The translations under genes were made by a program, and so were the position numbers. DNA of 64,000 bases, from the NCBI RefSeq assembly GCF_963678635.1, contig NC_087062.1, positions 98,757,705-98,821,704 of the forward strand, read 5' to 3'. The notes under the pieces are model-generated. The model worked only from the letters and a program-made list of their open reading frames with translations. It ran no database searches and was not told where the DNA came from. Origin of the DNA: Symsagittifera roscoffensis (taxonomy: Eukaryota; Xenacoelomorpha; Acoela; Convolutidae). Shown here piece after piece: positions 11,485 through 20,086 of the stretch (the first letter of the stretch is position 1; each line of letters opens with the position of its first letter).

Positions 11485-11894
11485 TGAGTTAGGACCGAGT
11501 TGGTTAACTCATAGAGTAATTTCGGATAGGGTACACCGTCTGCTCGTCACGCTATCTTATTTTCGGCCGGATAGATTCGTGCAACTTCTTAGTCTAATAC
11601 CGATCCTAATCTTACTCTTATACTATCTAGTCTCAGGTTGTTTAACTAGTCTCTGCTAGGCTCAATAGATCTAGGGTATACTGGTTTATTGCGGCTGCTG
11701 AAGTGCTCGGGAGAGTCCAACTAATTTCTAAGTTAAATTCAAATCTCTCTGGTGCTGAAATTACAAGTAACTTCAGCACTTACAAATAAGTGGGTTGTTA
11801 GTTAGATGGATCATGATTGGTTAATATTAAATACTTTACATTGGTAAAACATTTAATTTATCCAATCATAATATGTAGTTTAGATCAGGTTCCA
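11485..11894 (-). repeat. 3' LTR of the giant retroelement
   Basis: 410 bp, plus-strand ends TGAGTTAGG and GGTTCCA. It matches 30,005-30,414 except at 11,500, 11,503, 11,504 and 11,872. Three of the four differences cluster within five bases near the outer end. In element sense it contains an AATAAA (in GCAATAAACC), a candidate polyadenylation signal, and CCAAT-like boxes in the upstream third. The sequence just inside (element sense ...CGGATGGG) is only weakly purine-rich, so the polypurine tract is not certain. Confidence 0.95.
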
Positions 11895-13514
11895 CCCATC
11901 CGGGTTTTACAGAGTTTTTTAGAATAGTTCTTCTGCAATTCGAAGGATGGATGATGGACGTTTGTTTTTGGCGAACATCATAATTTTCTTCCGTTTCCTC
12001 TTTTGTTAGGGAAGTTCCAGGAAGCTGGAGTTTGAGACATAAGACGTTGTGTTCTTCTTGTGACAACGACTAAGTCTTCGCAACAAACTCAAATCTGATT
12101 TCAGAATGGTTGGCTTATGTCAGGTTTTTCTGTTCTTCGTGGAGAACTTCTTTTGTGTCTGATCTAGCTTGGGAATGGCGTGGAGATTGTGCGTGGAGGG
12201 GATGCCTGGTTACTCGGATCTGTACGTATACTTGAACATCGAGGTGGTCATTGGTCTAGTTCAATGAAGTCCTTTTCTGCGAGGTCAAGTCGTACTCTAA
12301 ATCCTTTGAGTTGTGATTGTGAGCGGCATATCGATTGTAGTTGGTCATTCTCTCTCGAGTGTAGTGGGGTCGTCTTGTCTTTTGATGTTCGTCCTTGGTG
12401 TTGTATTCTGATCTATATATTGCATCATGTGATTTTACATTTTATAAAACTTTTATTAGTTTAATATTTTTTAATAATGATTTTAGTTAGTTGTTTTCAC
12501 AAAAGCTTTTTGTTTTAGTTCGGTTATTTTGAAGAGTTACTCACACTTGAGTAGCTCTTATTAAAAATAGAGGTGTGGTCACAAAGCGTGGATGTAGCAC
12601 GGTGGGTTAGGCCGGCTATAGAGCATGCTCAGGACGTCCTTCCTGGTGGGTTAGGCCAGGAGTGGGAGTATGATTTCATGCGGTTTTTGTGAGGGGTCCT
12701 GTTATGTGACAACGTTTTATGTTGGGTTTGTTGTGGTTTTTCTTATGTCTTGTTGGTTATGTCCTTTTTCCAAAAATCAAATTGTTTGTGGTATGGGTTT
12801 GTCTTTCGACTTTTTTGTGTTTTATTATTTCTTTCTTAGACTTTATAATAGTCTTCAAAAGAATAAATTATCCAGTTTTAAACTGGGTTAATCCGGTTTG
12901 GGTACCGTTGGTTTCCTTTTCTTAGTCATGCTGTTATTCTATGATTTGTGGTATTTAGTAAGCTGCGTTGGTTAGTTTTGTTTAGTATATGATTCCTTTC
13001 CAACCGGGTTAAAGGAAAGTTTGAAACATGTTATTATATGTTAGAGTTGTTGAGTGTGAAAACTTGAAACTGAAATTCATTATTTTAAACAATTCTTCGT
13101 GGGCGAGCTGTGCGAGTGTGGATAGAATTTCTGTGCGAATAAATGAAAATATGAAAAGGTAAGTACTGCATTTGCATTTTATTAATTTACTGCATAGAAT
13201 TTGGAAATTTACTGCTAGTTATGGGGGAATTTTAAGTTACAAATTTTCATTATAATTAGATTTACTGCTTGTGGGGAAAATTTTAGAAATGAATTTACTG
13301 CATTGGTATTAAATTTATAAATTTATAAGTGTAATAGATTAATAGAATTGTTGAAGTCTGTCTGATGAAATTTGCGATCTTTATTTGTTTTTTGTGGTTT
13401 TTGTAGGTGATCGTCGGATGAAGGCTAAAAATCTAAGGAAAACATGGATAAAGTATGGTGAGTTTTTTAATATTTCAATTAGTTAGTTATATTCATTTAA
13501 TTCATACTTACCTG
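11895..13514 (-). other. 3' non-coding region of the retroelement
   Basis: About 1.6 kb between the 601-aa ORF stop and the 3' LTR with no convincing frame on the minus strand. It contains the direct repeat GGTGGGTTAGGCC (12,600-12,660), five copies of TACTGC, most inside TTTACTGC (13,164-13,300), and splice-like signals on both strands near 13,158-13,519: on the minus strand CAG|GTAAGTATG right after the ORF stop, on the plus strand AAAAG|GTAAGT and a T-rich acceptor ending GTAG. Small plus-strand frames at 12,180-12,925 are Cys/Phe/Val-rich and look accidental. Confidence 0.6.
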
Positions 13515-15320
13515 TTAGTCGTCGGGGAAAAAACCGTGGGGGAAGATGTCGTGAATTAGTTCTGAAGTTGTTAGTAGTTTAGCTAAGATGCGGATGATAT
13601 TTTTAGTCTGAAGCAGTGGCCAAAGCAATTGAAGTGCCTTAATAGTGGTTAGTTCTTCAGTGCCTACTGCAAACTCATAAGGTGTGTTTTGGATTAAGTT
13701 ATATAATTTGTGATTAAATTTAGTGTTGTGGATGAATTCTAAAATTGGGATTTCTATAGGTTGTACAAACTCGTGCGGGATAAGGAAGGGTCGGGATTCT
13801 TCGGCGTTGAAGGTCTTGGTGATGGGACAGAAGATGTACATTTGGGTTATGGGATCATAATTGCGAAGAATACCATGAAGGTTAGTATCTTTAATGCAAT
13901 ATGTGAAATTTAGGAAAAATGGTGAAGTGTATTTGGAATTAATGAATTGAAAACGATGGTGTGGTTGTCTAGAGGGTGTGTGTAGGTCAAAGTGATTTTG
14001 GATGAAGCGATAATAACTATATGTGTGGGTTTGTTTAGTGCGCAACATAATATCGTGTGAGCAGTGTAAATCTCTTTCGTGTGGTGCAAGGAAATGAAAG
14101 GTTAGTGAAAATATTTGGAAGCGTTCTTTAAAACTTTCGTATGCTTGTGTGTCTGTTAGTGCTTCTGAAATAATGTGATCAAACTTTCGGTCGAAGATGT
14201 TTAGTGTAAATATATATGGTGTCTTGATGAAAAATTTCTCGGTAATTTGTGGATTAGCGAAGCGATCGTCGTCTAAGAATTGATCTTGGTTAGCTCTGAT
14301 GATGTTGTGATCATAGTATTCGAGTGTATATTCGTTAGCTCTAGGTGCAGTGTGTGTTTTTAGTGATTTTTTATATCCAACGTAAGTAAATTGTCTAGGT
14401 GTTAGTGGTGTAGTGAGTCGATATAGCATGTCCGTATTTCGCTCTATATCGATGTGAGTGTTAGATAAAGGTAAGCAAAGAGGGTTAGTAAAATGATAAT
14501 ATGAGGTCCAAGAGAGAGTTGGCATTAAAACGTATTCATCTACAAAGTTGCGTGTTTCGTTAGTGTCGTGGGGGGTGTTTAAGGTGTATTGTGGAAATGA
14601 GGGTAAGGTGATAGCTAAAAATTCTTTTGTGTTAGTATGCTTGGGGTGGTTGATGTATTCACGGGCTGTTCCTGGTTTTGCTGGGAAAGGATGGTTGGGG
14701 AACTTTCTTTTAAAAGTGCGGTAAGCTCTATTAGTGTTGAGTGAAGATTCAGTTGATGTGGATGATGGTGCTAATGATTCAGTATAATTTGAAGAGGGTG
14801 TAGGGGTAGGGGGGTTGGATGAATTTATAGTGGAGGAGATTTGGTTTATGGTTGGGGTATTAAGGTGGTAGGGTTGTTGTTGAAGGGTAATAAAATTATC
14901 TAGCTCTGGGGAGATTCGGGGGGTGTCTGGAGAATGAGATGATTGGTCAGAATGGTATGAGGAGTAGGTTGGGGTAACTTGGGAAGCATAAGAGGGTGTG
15001 GGAGTGATTGGGTCAGGGTTATTGGATAATATGGGTTGAAAAGGGGGTTGAGAAAAATTAGAAGAGTTATGAAAATTATTGGATGGGGATGGTTCTGAGT
15101 CGGCAAATTCATCGGGGGTTTCAATATTCGGGTTATTGAGTTGTGAGATGGAATATAAAACTGAGATGTGTGAATTAGTGTCGGAATTCATGCCTGATGT
15201 TACATTACTAGGTGAAAAGTCGGGTGGCGGAAAAGCAAAAAGTGGTATTATTGGGATTGGAGAGGTAAGATTGGTTGGGTGGGAATTTGATCGGTGTAGT
15301 GATCCAAGTTGGCGGCTCAT
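13515..15320 (-). CDS. 601-aa protein of unknown family (last ORF of the retroelement)
   Basis: An intact 601-codon frame, the most 3' ORF. Residues 1 to about 200 are rich in Ser, Pro, Thr and Asn with many PxxP patterns and look disordered. From about residue 205 (FKRKFPNHPF) to the end the composition is that of a folded protein, rich in Tyr, Phe, His and Thr. No signal peptide, membrane segment, zinc finger or enzyme motif is visible. Its ATG overlaps the TGA of a short upstream frame as ATGA (15,317-15,320), which also fixes this start. A consensus 5' splice site CAG|GTAAGT lies directly after the stop. I do not recognise it; position suggests an accessory protein like those of complex retroviruses, which is inference. 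Confidence 0.7.
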   Translation of the reverse strand: MSRQLGSLHRSNSHPTNLTSPIPIIPLFAFPPPDFSPSNVTSGMNSDTNSHISVLYSISQLNNPNIETPDEFADSEPSPSNNFHNSSNFSQPPFQPILSNNPDPITPTPSYASQVTPTYSSYHSDQSSHSPDTPRISPELDNFITLQQQPYHLNTPTINQISSTINSSNPPTPTPSSNYTESLAPSSTSTESSLNTNRAYRTFKRKFPNHPFPAKPGTAREYINHPKHTNTKEFLAITLPSFPQYTLNTPHDTNETRNFVDEYVLMPTLSWTSYYHFTNPLCLPLSNTHIDIERNTDMLYRLTTPLTPRQFTYVGYKKSLKTHTAPRANEYTLEYYDHNIIRANQDQFLDDDRFANPQITEKFFIKTPYIFTLNIFDRKFDHIISEALTDTQAYESFKERFQIFSLTFHFLAPHERDLHCSHDIMLRTKQTHTYSYYRFIQNHFDLHTPSRQPHHRFQFINSKYTSPFFLNFTYCIKDTNLHGILRNYDPITQMYIFCPITKTFNAEESRPFLIPHEFVQPIEIPILEFIHNTKFNHKLYNLIQNTPYEFAVGTEELTTIKALQLLWPLLQTKNIIRILAKLLTTSELIHDIFPHGFFPDD

Positions 15321-15421
15321 CGTGGGCTAAAAAAATGATTATTTTGAGACTGAAAAGCGGTGGTATGGGGTTGTTCAATAATTTGTTCATAAGTATTATC
15401 ATCTTGTGACTGGTGTGTCAT
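15317..15421 (-). CDS. Short 34-aa ORF between envelope-like and 601-aa ORFs
   Basis: A 34-codon frame (MTHQSQDD... to ...FFSPR) whose TGA overlaps the next ATG as ATGA. The same frame is open further upstream, without ATG, from 15,580, so it also overlaps the last 16 bases of the envelope-like ORF; that 87-codon open stretch is Pro/Asn-rich and contains PTAP followed by PPLP just beyond the envelope stop. PTAP is the late-domain motif of retroviral proteins that recruits TSG101, but a four-residue motif can arise by chance. It could be a coupling ORF that feeds ribosomes to the 601-aa frame, or a frameshift or spliced tail. Confidence 0.4.
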   Translation of the reverse strand: MTHQSQDDNTYEQIIEQPHTTAFQSQNNHFFSPR

Positions 15422-15564
15422 TATATGTTGGATGGGACTTTGTGATGTATTGAGTCGAAAATTTGGATTATGTGTGATGGCTAAATTTCGAAAATTTCGT
15501 GGGACTAGGGATAGTGGATGGTTATTTGGTAGGGGTGGTAATTGTGGTGCCGTTGGCGTTATGT

Positions 15565-17943
15565 CTACATTGTTATGTTGTTATGTTCTTCGTCGTATGT
15601 ATTTTGTCGTGTTGCTATTTTTGTGTTATATTCTTTTATTTGTGCGTCTAAAAGAATTTTGTTTATAGATGTAGAAAAGATTCCAAAAAATCCTGCAAAG
15701 AGTATGCGTGCTACGCTTGCTTGTCTGTTTACTTGTGTGTGTATAGCACACGTGTTGTAGATTCCTTTTAAAAGTGAGAAAAGAAATCCAATAAAGTTAA
15801 ACATTGCGTTTAAAATAGTCAATTTTTCTAAGATGTAGTAGGGCCATCCTAGAAAATCGAGGATCTCATTTTTGAGTGTAACAAAGCTAAAAATGTTAAT
15901 TGGTGATATATCTTGGGGACGGTATTTTTCACCGTTTAGATATATATAATCTTTAATGTCTTTAAAATATCCGCTATAGTCTTGCGTGTAGATATCGGCA
16001 AATCCTGCGGTTTCTGCAAGTTTGCGTAAATTTTGGTCTATTGATTGTCTTTGTATAGTGTCCATTTGTGTTAATAATTCTTGGAATTGTTGTGTTCTAA
16101 TGTGATGTTGAATATCTGATTTTGAATAGATTCCTATTGATTGTAAGTCTATATTTGGGTTTCGAGCAATAGCGCGAATGCTTTCTGGTGAAAATTTTTT
16201 GAGTGATTGCATTAATGTGGGATATGGAGTGAGAAGATAATATTTATTTTCATCAGGGTTTAGTTGTACTACATTGTGGCTGTTTTCTGATCCACATGGG
16301 ACTGCGGTATCCCAGAAATAGGTTCTTCGTGAAAGTGTATCCACGAAATGTACTTTATTCTTATAAAAGATAGGGATTCTTTTATAACATCGTTTATCTT
16401 CAAAAACGTATAGTGGTGATACTTTTTTAGTACAAGTATAAAACCATAAGATGTTTCCTTCATAGTCTAAAAAATTTGATCTATTTCCAGATAATAAGTA
16501 TCCTGCATAGGGTATTTTTAATACTGCTAGTGCAAGTGATTGTAATATTTGTGTTCGTTCTAATTCGCATAGTTGGTGTAGTGTTTCTAATTTGGAGAGT
16601 GACATTTCTTGAAAAATTCGGCTAATTGTATAATCTAGTTTCATATCTAAATGAATATCATAGTGGATATTACCGAAATATGTAGTATTCATTAGTGATA
16701 ATTCTTGTAAGCGTGTGCTTCTGGTGTCATGGGGTTTTAGATGTCCACCAGGTTGTCCGTTGCTTTTTTCAAAATTAACTGGTATATAGGATGTTCCTTC
16801 GTTTAGAGGATGACCTGTGGCATATGGGTCGATTTTTACTTTTCCAGTGGTCATGTCGAATCCTTTTTCGTATTCAACTAATATTTCAGAGTATTGTGTT
16901 CTGTGAAGTGGATTCCTGTATTTACATGCAAGTTCTGTTTCTTGATATATTTGAAAACGTGTCAATTTATTTTCTATATTGTCTATGTTTCTAAAATTAG
17001 AACTTAGTTTTCGTGATGGATGGACTTGTTCATATGGAATTGATTGTATAAAATATTTTTCGTGAAATTTTATCATACGAGCGTGTATTTTTGCTACTTG
17101 AAATGTTGTACATGTATCTTCGGGGAACCAAACAATTGTTGCTTGTGTTCTCGTTGTAGGGTCGCAATAACCTTGATCATTTTTACAAGGTAATCGGATT
17201 CCTTGATAGATCATTGTATTATCTGATAAATCTCGTGTTAGTTGTATTTTTTCGAGTTGTATTTTCCAATCAAAAAACATTATTTCTTGGTATCCTTTAT
17301 TTTTTGTGTCTGCTTTGCAGTTTGATGGGTCATTTATACCAATGTGTGGTATCCAATGTTTATCGTGTAGGTCATAGGTTAATCGTCCGTGTGCGCCGTT
17401 ATACGGGTATTTTTCGTCTAGTTTTATATGTCCTTGGTGTCTTTCAAGTTGTGATTGATGTACAGAGTCTGGAAAAACTTGAAAATTAACTAACTTTCTT
17501 TGAGAGTTTTTATTTCGTGTGATGTTTAGTCTAAGTAATTCATTTTTACAATCGTCGGGATTGAGATGTAAAAGACGTTCTATATTACTTTGATAGAATG
17601 ATTCATGGTCAAGTCGGTTTTTGTTTCCGTTCGAGACTTGTGAACAATGTACTTTCTTTTCGGAAAATGTTGCTGTGAATTTATAACCTGTAACTGTTGT
17701 TGCTCGGGCTTTTGAATAGAGTGTTGCTATTACATCTGTGGTTTCTATAGCTTGTGGTTCTGTTTCACATTGTGATACTTGATTTATTGCATATTTATGT
17801 AGTGTTTTTTCTTCATTTTCTTCACAATCGTAATGTGTTACTAATAAATCTTGTGGTCCTGTACGAGGAGAAGGGTTTATGTTTTGATTTGAGATTACTA
17901 GAAAAAGGAGTTGGAGAAAAATTAATAATTTTAGAATATACAT
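15565..17943 (-). CDS. env-like: Envelope-like membrane glycoprotein, 792 aa
   Basis: An intact frame with a hydrophobic N-terminal signal peptide (residues ~2-17, ILKLLIFLQLLFLV), a long Cys-containing ectodomain with several NxS/T sites, and near the C-terminus two hydrophobic stretches: about 706-732 (FNFIGFLFSLLKGIYN) and about 738-760 (ILFAGFFGIF). This layout, placed 3' of pol in an LTR element, is that of envelope genes carried by some gypsy-type elements. The fusion-protein class and viral source cannot be told from sequence alone; no clear furin-type R-x-K/R-R site is seen. Its ATG lies inside the end of the ATG-less ORF upstream (13-base overlap), suggesting either splicing or coupled translation. 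Confidence 0.75.
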   Translation of the reverse strand: MYILKLLIFLQLLFLVISNQNINPSPRTGPQDLLVTHYDCEENEEKTLHKYAINQVSQCETEPQAIETTDVIATLYSKARATTVTGYKFTATFSEKKVHCSQVSNGNKNRLDHESFYQSNIERLLHLNPDDCKNELLRLNITRNKNSQRKLVNFQVFPDSVHQSQLERHQGHIKLDEKYPYNGAHGRLTYDLHDKHWIPHIGINDPSNCKADTKNKGYQEIMFFDWKIQLEKIQLTRDLSDNTMIYQGIRLPCKNDQGYCDPTTRTQATIVWFPEDTCTTFQVAKIHARMIKFHEKYFIQSIPYEQVHPSRKLSSNFRNIDNIENKLTRFQIYQETELACKYRNPLHRTQYSEILVEYEKGFDMTTGKVKIDPYATGHPLNEGTSYIPVNFEKSNGQPGGHLKPHDTRSTRLQELSLMNTTYFGNIHYDIHLDMKLDYTISRIFQEMSLSKLETLHQLCELERTQILQSLALAVLKIPYAGYLLSGNRSNFLDYEGNILWFYTCTKKVSPLYVFEDKRCYKRIPIFYKNKVHFVDTLSRRTYFWDTAVPCGSENSHNVVQLNPDENKYYLLTPYPTLMQSLKKFSPESIRAIARNPNIDLQSIGIYSKSDIQHHIRTQQFQELLTQMDTIQRQSIDQNLRKLAETAGFADIYTQDYSGYFKDIKDYIYLNGEKYRPQDISPINIFSFVTLKNEILDFLGWPYYILEKLTILNAMFNFIGFLFSLLKGIYNTCAIHTQVNRQASVARILFAGFFGIFSTSINKILLDAQIKEYNTKIATRQNTYDEEHNNITM

Positions 17944-19064
17944 GTGTATGATAATCCTGAGTATGGATTATAAAATGTAATGTAGCCAATTGTGTTTTTG
18001 GTATATCTGTCGTATTTGTATATTACTTCAGTAGTTATAAACGGTGGTGGTAGTGATTGAGCTGTTATGTTAGGTGGATTTAATGGGTAGGGATGTTGGG
18101 TAATATTATTTAACTTAACTGTGATTTCAAACTTTAATTGTAAACTGTTTTGTTGGAGTATTTGAATATTGTGATCACGGATATCGTTGTGAATATCTTG
18201 GCGATATTGTAATCTATTAAGTGCCCAGTTATGAAGGCGGTTACCTTCTTGATGTTGTCCAAATAGTGGTGGAGGTGCTGTAAATGTATTCCAATCTAGT
18301 CTTAAAGGAATATTTATTGATGATTGTTCTCGATATCTGGCGTCGAGATTATTTGGAAAATTTAAGTTAAAGGGTGGTGGTGAAAATTGGCTTATTGATG
18401 GTGTTGATGGTAGTGATAATGTTTCTGGTAGTGATGAGGATGTTGTTGTATCCGTAGAAATATCTATGGGGTCATTGACTAAATTTGGTTCACCTTGTGT
18501 AAATGAATGTGTAGTCCAATATGGAAATCGTGATGTTTGGTTTGTAGGGTTGAAAGGATTTTCACGTATTTGCTCAGATGTTGGTGTTGAACCTAAGTAA
18601 TCTGATGGTAGGCTTGAGGTGCTACGTTGTGAAAGAAGCGTAGGGGTTTCTGGTAATATACCAATGGGGTTTTCTGGAGTGGTTTGTGATGGGGATTGAG
18701 GTATATCAAAATGAACTCGGGGAGTTTGAAAATTTCTGTTTCGTCGAGGATGTATAATTTGTCTATTTATTTCGACTGTATTTTGGTTTTGACTAGAATT
18801 TTTTATTCTACTTAGTTCTTGTGGTAGTGTTGGATATAGGTTATATGTTGGTTCGCTTAAAGGTGCTTGTCGTTGAACTGGTTCTAGTGGTTCTGATAAA
18901 CGAGCGTGTCGTTCTTCAAAAGTGTATGGATTGTCTTGAAAAGAAATTCGTGTAGATGTTTGAGGATTTTGAGTAGTTGAAGGTGGTGTTTGGTTATCTT
19001 GGGATGATGTCGGTGAAGACTGATTCTGTGACTGTTGGGTAGCAATTTTTGATAGTTTTTTGAA
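17931..19064 (-). CDS. 377-codon open frame with no ATG (Pro/Ser/Thr/Gln-rich)
   Basis: I checked every triplet: the frame is open from just after a TAA (19,065-19,067) to TAA at 17,931-17,933, 377 sense codons, without a single ATG. The start given here is the first open codon, not a true initiation site. Residues to about 240 are rich in Pro, Ser, Thr, Gln and Asn (QNQSSPTSS, SLPETLSLPSTPS); the last ~130 look more ordered (LDWNTFTAPPP, YKYDRYT). The length, biased codons and exact overlap with the envelope ATG argue that it is translated. It would need splicing to an upstream ATG, a non-AUG start, or read-through from the 62-aa ORF that ends at 19,073. Candidate acceptors ending CAACAG and AATCAG lie within its first 20 codons. 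Function unknown. Confidence 0.65.
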   Translation of the reverse strand, partial: FKKLSKIATQQSQNQSSPTSSQDNQTPPSTTQNPQTSTRISFQDNPYTFEERHARLSEPLEPVQRQAPLSEPTYNLYPTLPQELSRIKNSSQNQNTVEINRQIIHPRRNRNFQTPRVHFDIPQSPSQTTPENPIGILPETPTLLSQRSTSSLPSDYLGSTPTSEQIRENPFNPTNQTSRFPYWTTHSFTQGEPNLVNDPIDISTDTTTSSSLPETLSLPSTPSISQFSPPPFNLNFPNNLDARYREQSSINIPLRLDWNTFTAPPPLFGQHQEGNRLHNWALNRLQYRQDIHNDIRDHNIQILQQNSLQLKFEITVKLNNITQHPYPLNPPNITAQSLPPPFITTEVIYKYDRYTKNTIGYITFYNPYSGLSYTCIF

Positions 19065-19072
19065 TTATTACT

Positions 19073-19261
19073 TTAGTGAGAAATTTTGTGTTTATTATAA
19101 TATTCTTCCAAAAAAAGAATTAGAAGGATTGTTGCTAGGGCAAATGTGAGGATTGCTTTCTTTATACATTTACATATTGTCAAAATGAGGGATGATAAAA
19201 ATGTTATGAAAATTACAAACAATAAAAAAATATCGGTTCTACTGAAAATTGTTCGTATCAT
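19073..19261 (-). CDS. Small hydrophobic protein, 62 aa, two membrane segments
   Basis: Two predicted membrane helices, about residues 11-30 (IFLLFVIFITFLSS) and 36-51 (AILTFALATILLILFL), separated by a short CKCIKK loop, with a charged C-terminus. Its ATG overlaps the TGA of the preceding 76-aa ORF as ATGA (19,258-19,261), a typical coupled-translation arrangement. The ATG-less ORF opens nine bases after its stop. Two-helix proteins of this size include viroporins, but nothing here identifies one. Confidence 0.5.
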   Translation of the reverse strand: MIRTIFSRTDIFLLFVIFITFLSSLILTICKCIKKAILTFALATILLILFLEEYYNKHKISH

Positions 19262-19488
19262 TTAGACAAGTTGTATAAATCGTACCTGTGGATATAATCA
19301 AGGGTTTTGGAAAGTTGGAGGAATAGTTCGAGTAGAGTGTAGAAAATTAAAAAAATGTTACAAAAAATCATTAGGATTATTAGAAAAGATTCAAGTATAT
19401 CAAAAAGAAATATTATAAAGGTTTCAAGTATTGTAAAAAAATGTTTAAGATTTATGAGTATTTGAGTAACTGATTGAGAGAAGAGCAT
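19258..19488 (-). CDS. Small hydrophobic protein, 76 aa
   Basis: Residues ~15-60 are almost entirely Ile, Leu and Phe with acidic residues spaced through them (e.g. FIIFLFDILESFLIIL), so it could be a membrane or amphipathic helical protein. The ATG follows immediately after the TAA of an upstream 50-codon open frame (TAAATG) and its stop overlaps the next ATG (ATGA). The tight packing with the 62-aa ORF supports a real pair. AT-rich DNA can produce hydrophobic frames by chance, so moderate confidence. Confidence 0.45.
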   Translation of the reverse strand: MLFSQSVTQILINLKHFFTILETFIIFLFDILESFLIILMIFCNIFLIFYTLLELFLQLSKTLDYIHRYDLYNLSK

Positions 19489-19641
19489 TTAAGAAATGAT
19501 CTCTTGGTCGAATATTTTTTGCTGTTTGAGGCGATTTTCAAGTGTGGTCGGATTATTTATTAGTTTTTTGACAAGTGGGTTGAGTTTTGTAAAAAATTGT
19601 TGGGGGCAATTTTCATGGTGATCGGGAGGTCGTCTTTTTCT
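19489..19641 (-). other. 50-codon open frame without ATG, abutting the 76-aa ORF
   Basis: Open from 19,641 to TAA at 19,489-19,491, beginning RKRRPPDHH and ending ...IFDQEIIS, polar and unlike the neighbouring hydrophobic frames. There is no ATG in frame. It may be an exon of a spliced message or a degenerate C-terminal remnant; its stop directly precedes the next ATG. Confidence 0.3.
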
Positions 19642-20086
19642 TTATTTTTGTTTGTCAAATGATCCGGGGTATGGTGAGATTTTTATACTTTAGGCTAATT
19701 AAAATGTTCATTTTGTTACTTTAGGCTAAGTTAACAAATTTGTTTTGGGGGTATTCGTGGTCTGAGTTGGGGAAATATTGTTGATCTTTGGGTTATTAGA
19801 TAAAGGAGGGGTACGGTATTATGGTGATATTTATTTTAGTTGTCAAGTTGGAGTGGTTTGCTTATTTTTGACCTGGAGGTCGTAAAGTTATAGTTATAGA
19901 TGTGCCTGGAGTTCTATATGATTCGTCTAATTGGTCTTAGTTTGAGTTAGAGAAAGTGACGGATTGGATGAATCCTATTGGTCTATTTTGAACTAGAATT
20001 ATTACGTACTTGTCAGCATGTTATTTTGAAAAATGTAAATGAAAAATGATTTGAAGGTTTCAAGATAGTGAAGTATAATGTTAAAA
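19642..20086 (-). other. Non-coding spacer after pol with short direct repeats
   Basis: No sizeable frame on the minus strand. The 13-mer TACTTTAGGCTAA occurs at 19,686 and 19,717, 31 bases apart. In a retroviral layout this is where splice acceptors or internal control elements for downstream genes would be expected, but none can be assigned with confidence. Confidence 0.45.

Noticed and set aside
11895..11910. Polypurine tract next to the 3' LTR
   Set aside because: Only GGATGGG is purine-rich; a convincing tract of ten or more purines is absent, so it was not called.
11866..12066. 66-codon minus-strand frame at the LTR inner edge
   Set aside because: It straddles the internal region and the LTR boundary, with no motif and no partner copy, so it is probably chance.
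12180..12925. Plus-strand frames of 67-94 codons in the element's 3' non-coding region
   Set aside because: Cys/Phe/Val-rich composition from T-rich sequence, on the strand opposite to the element.
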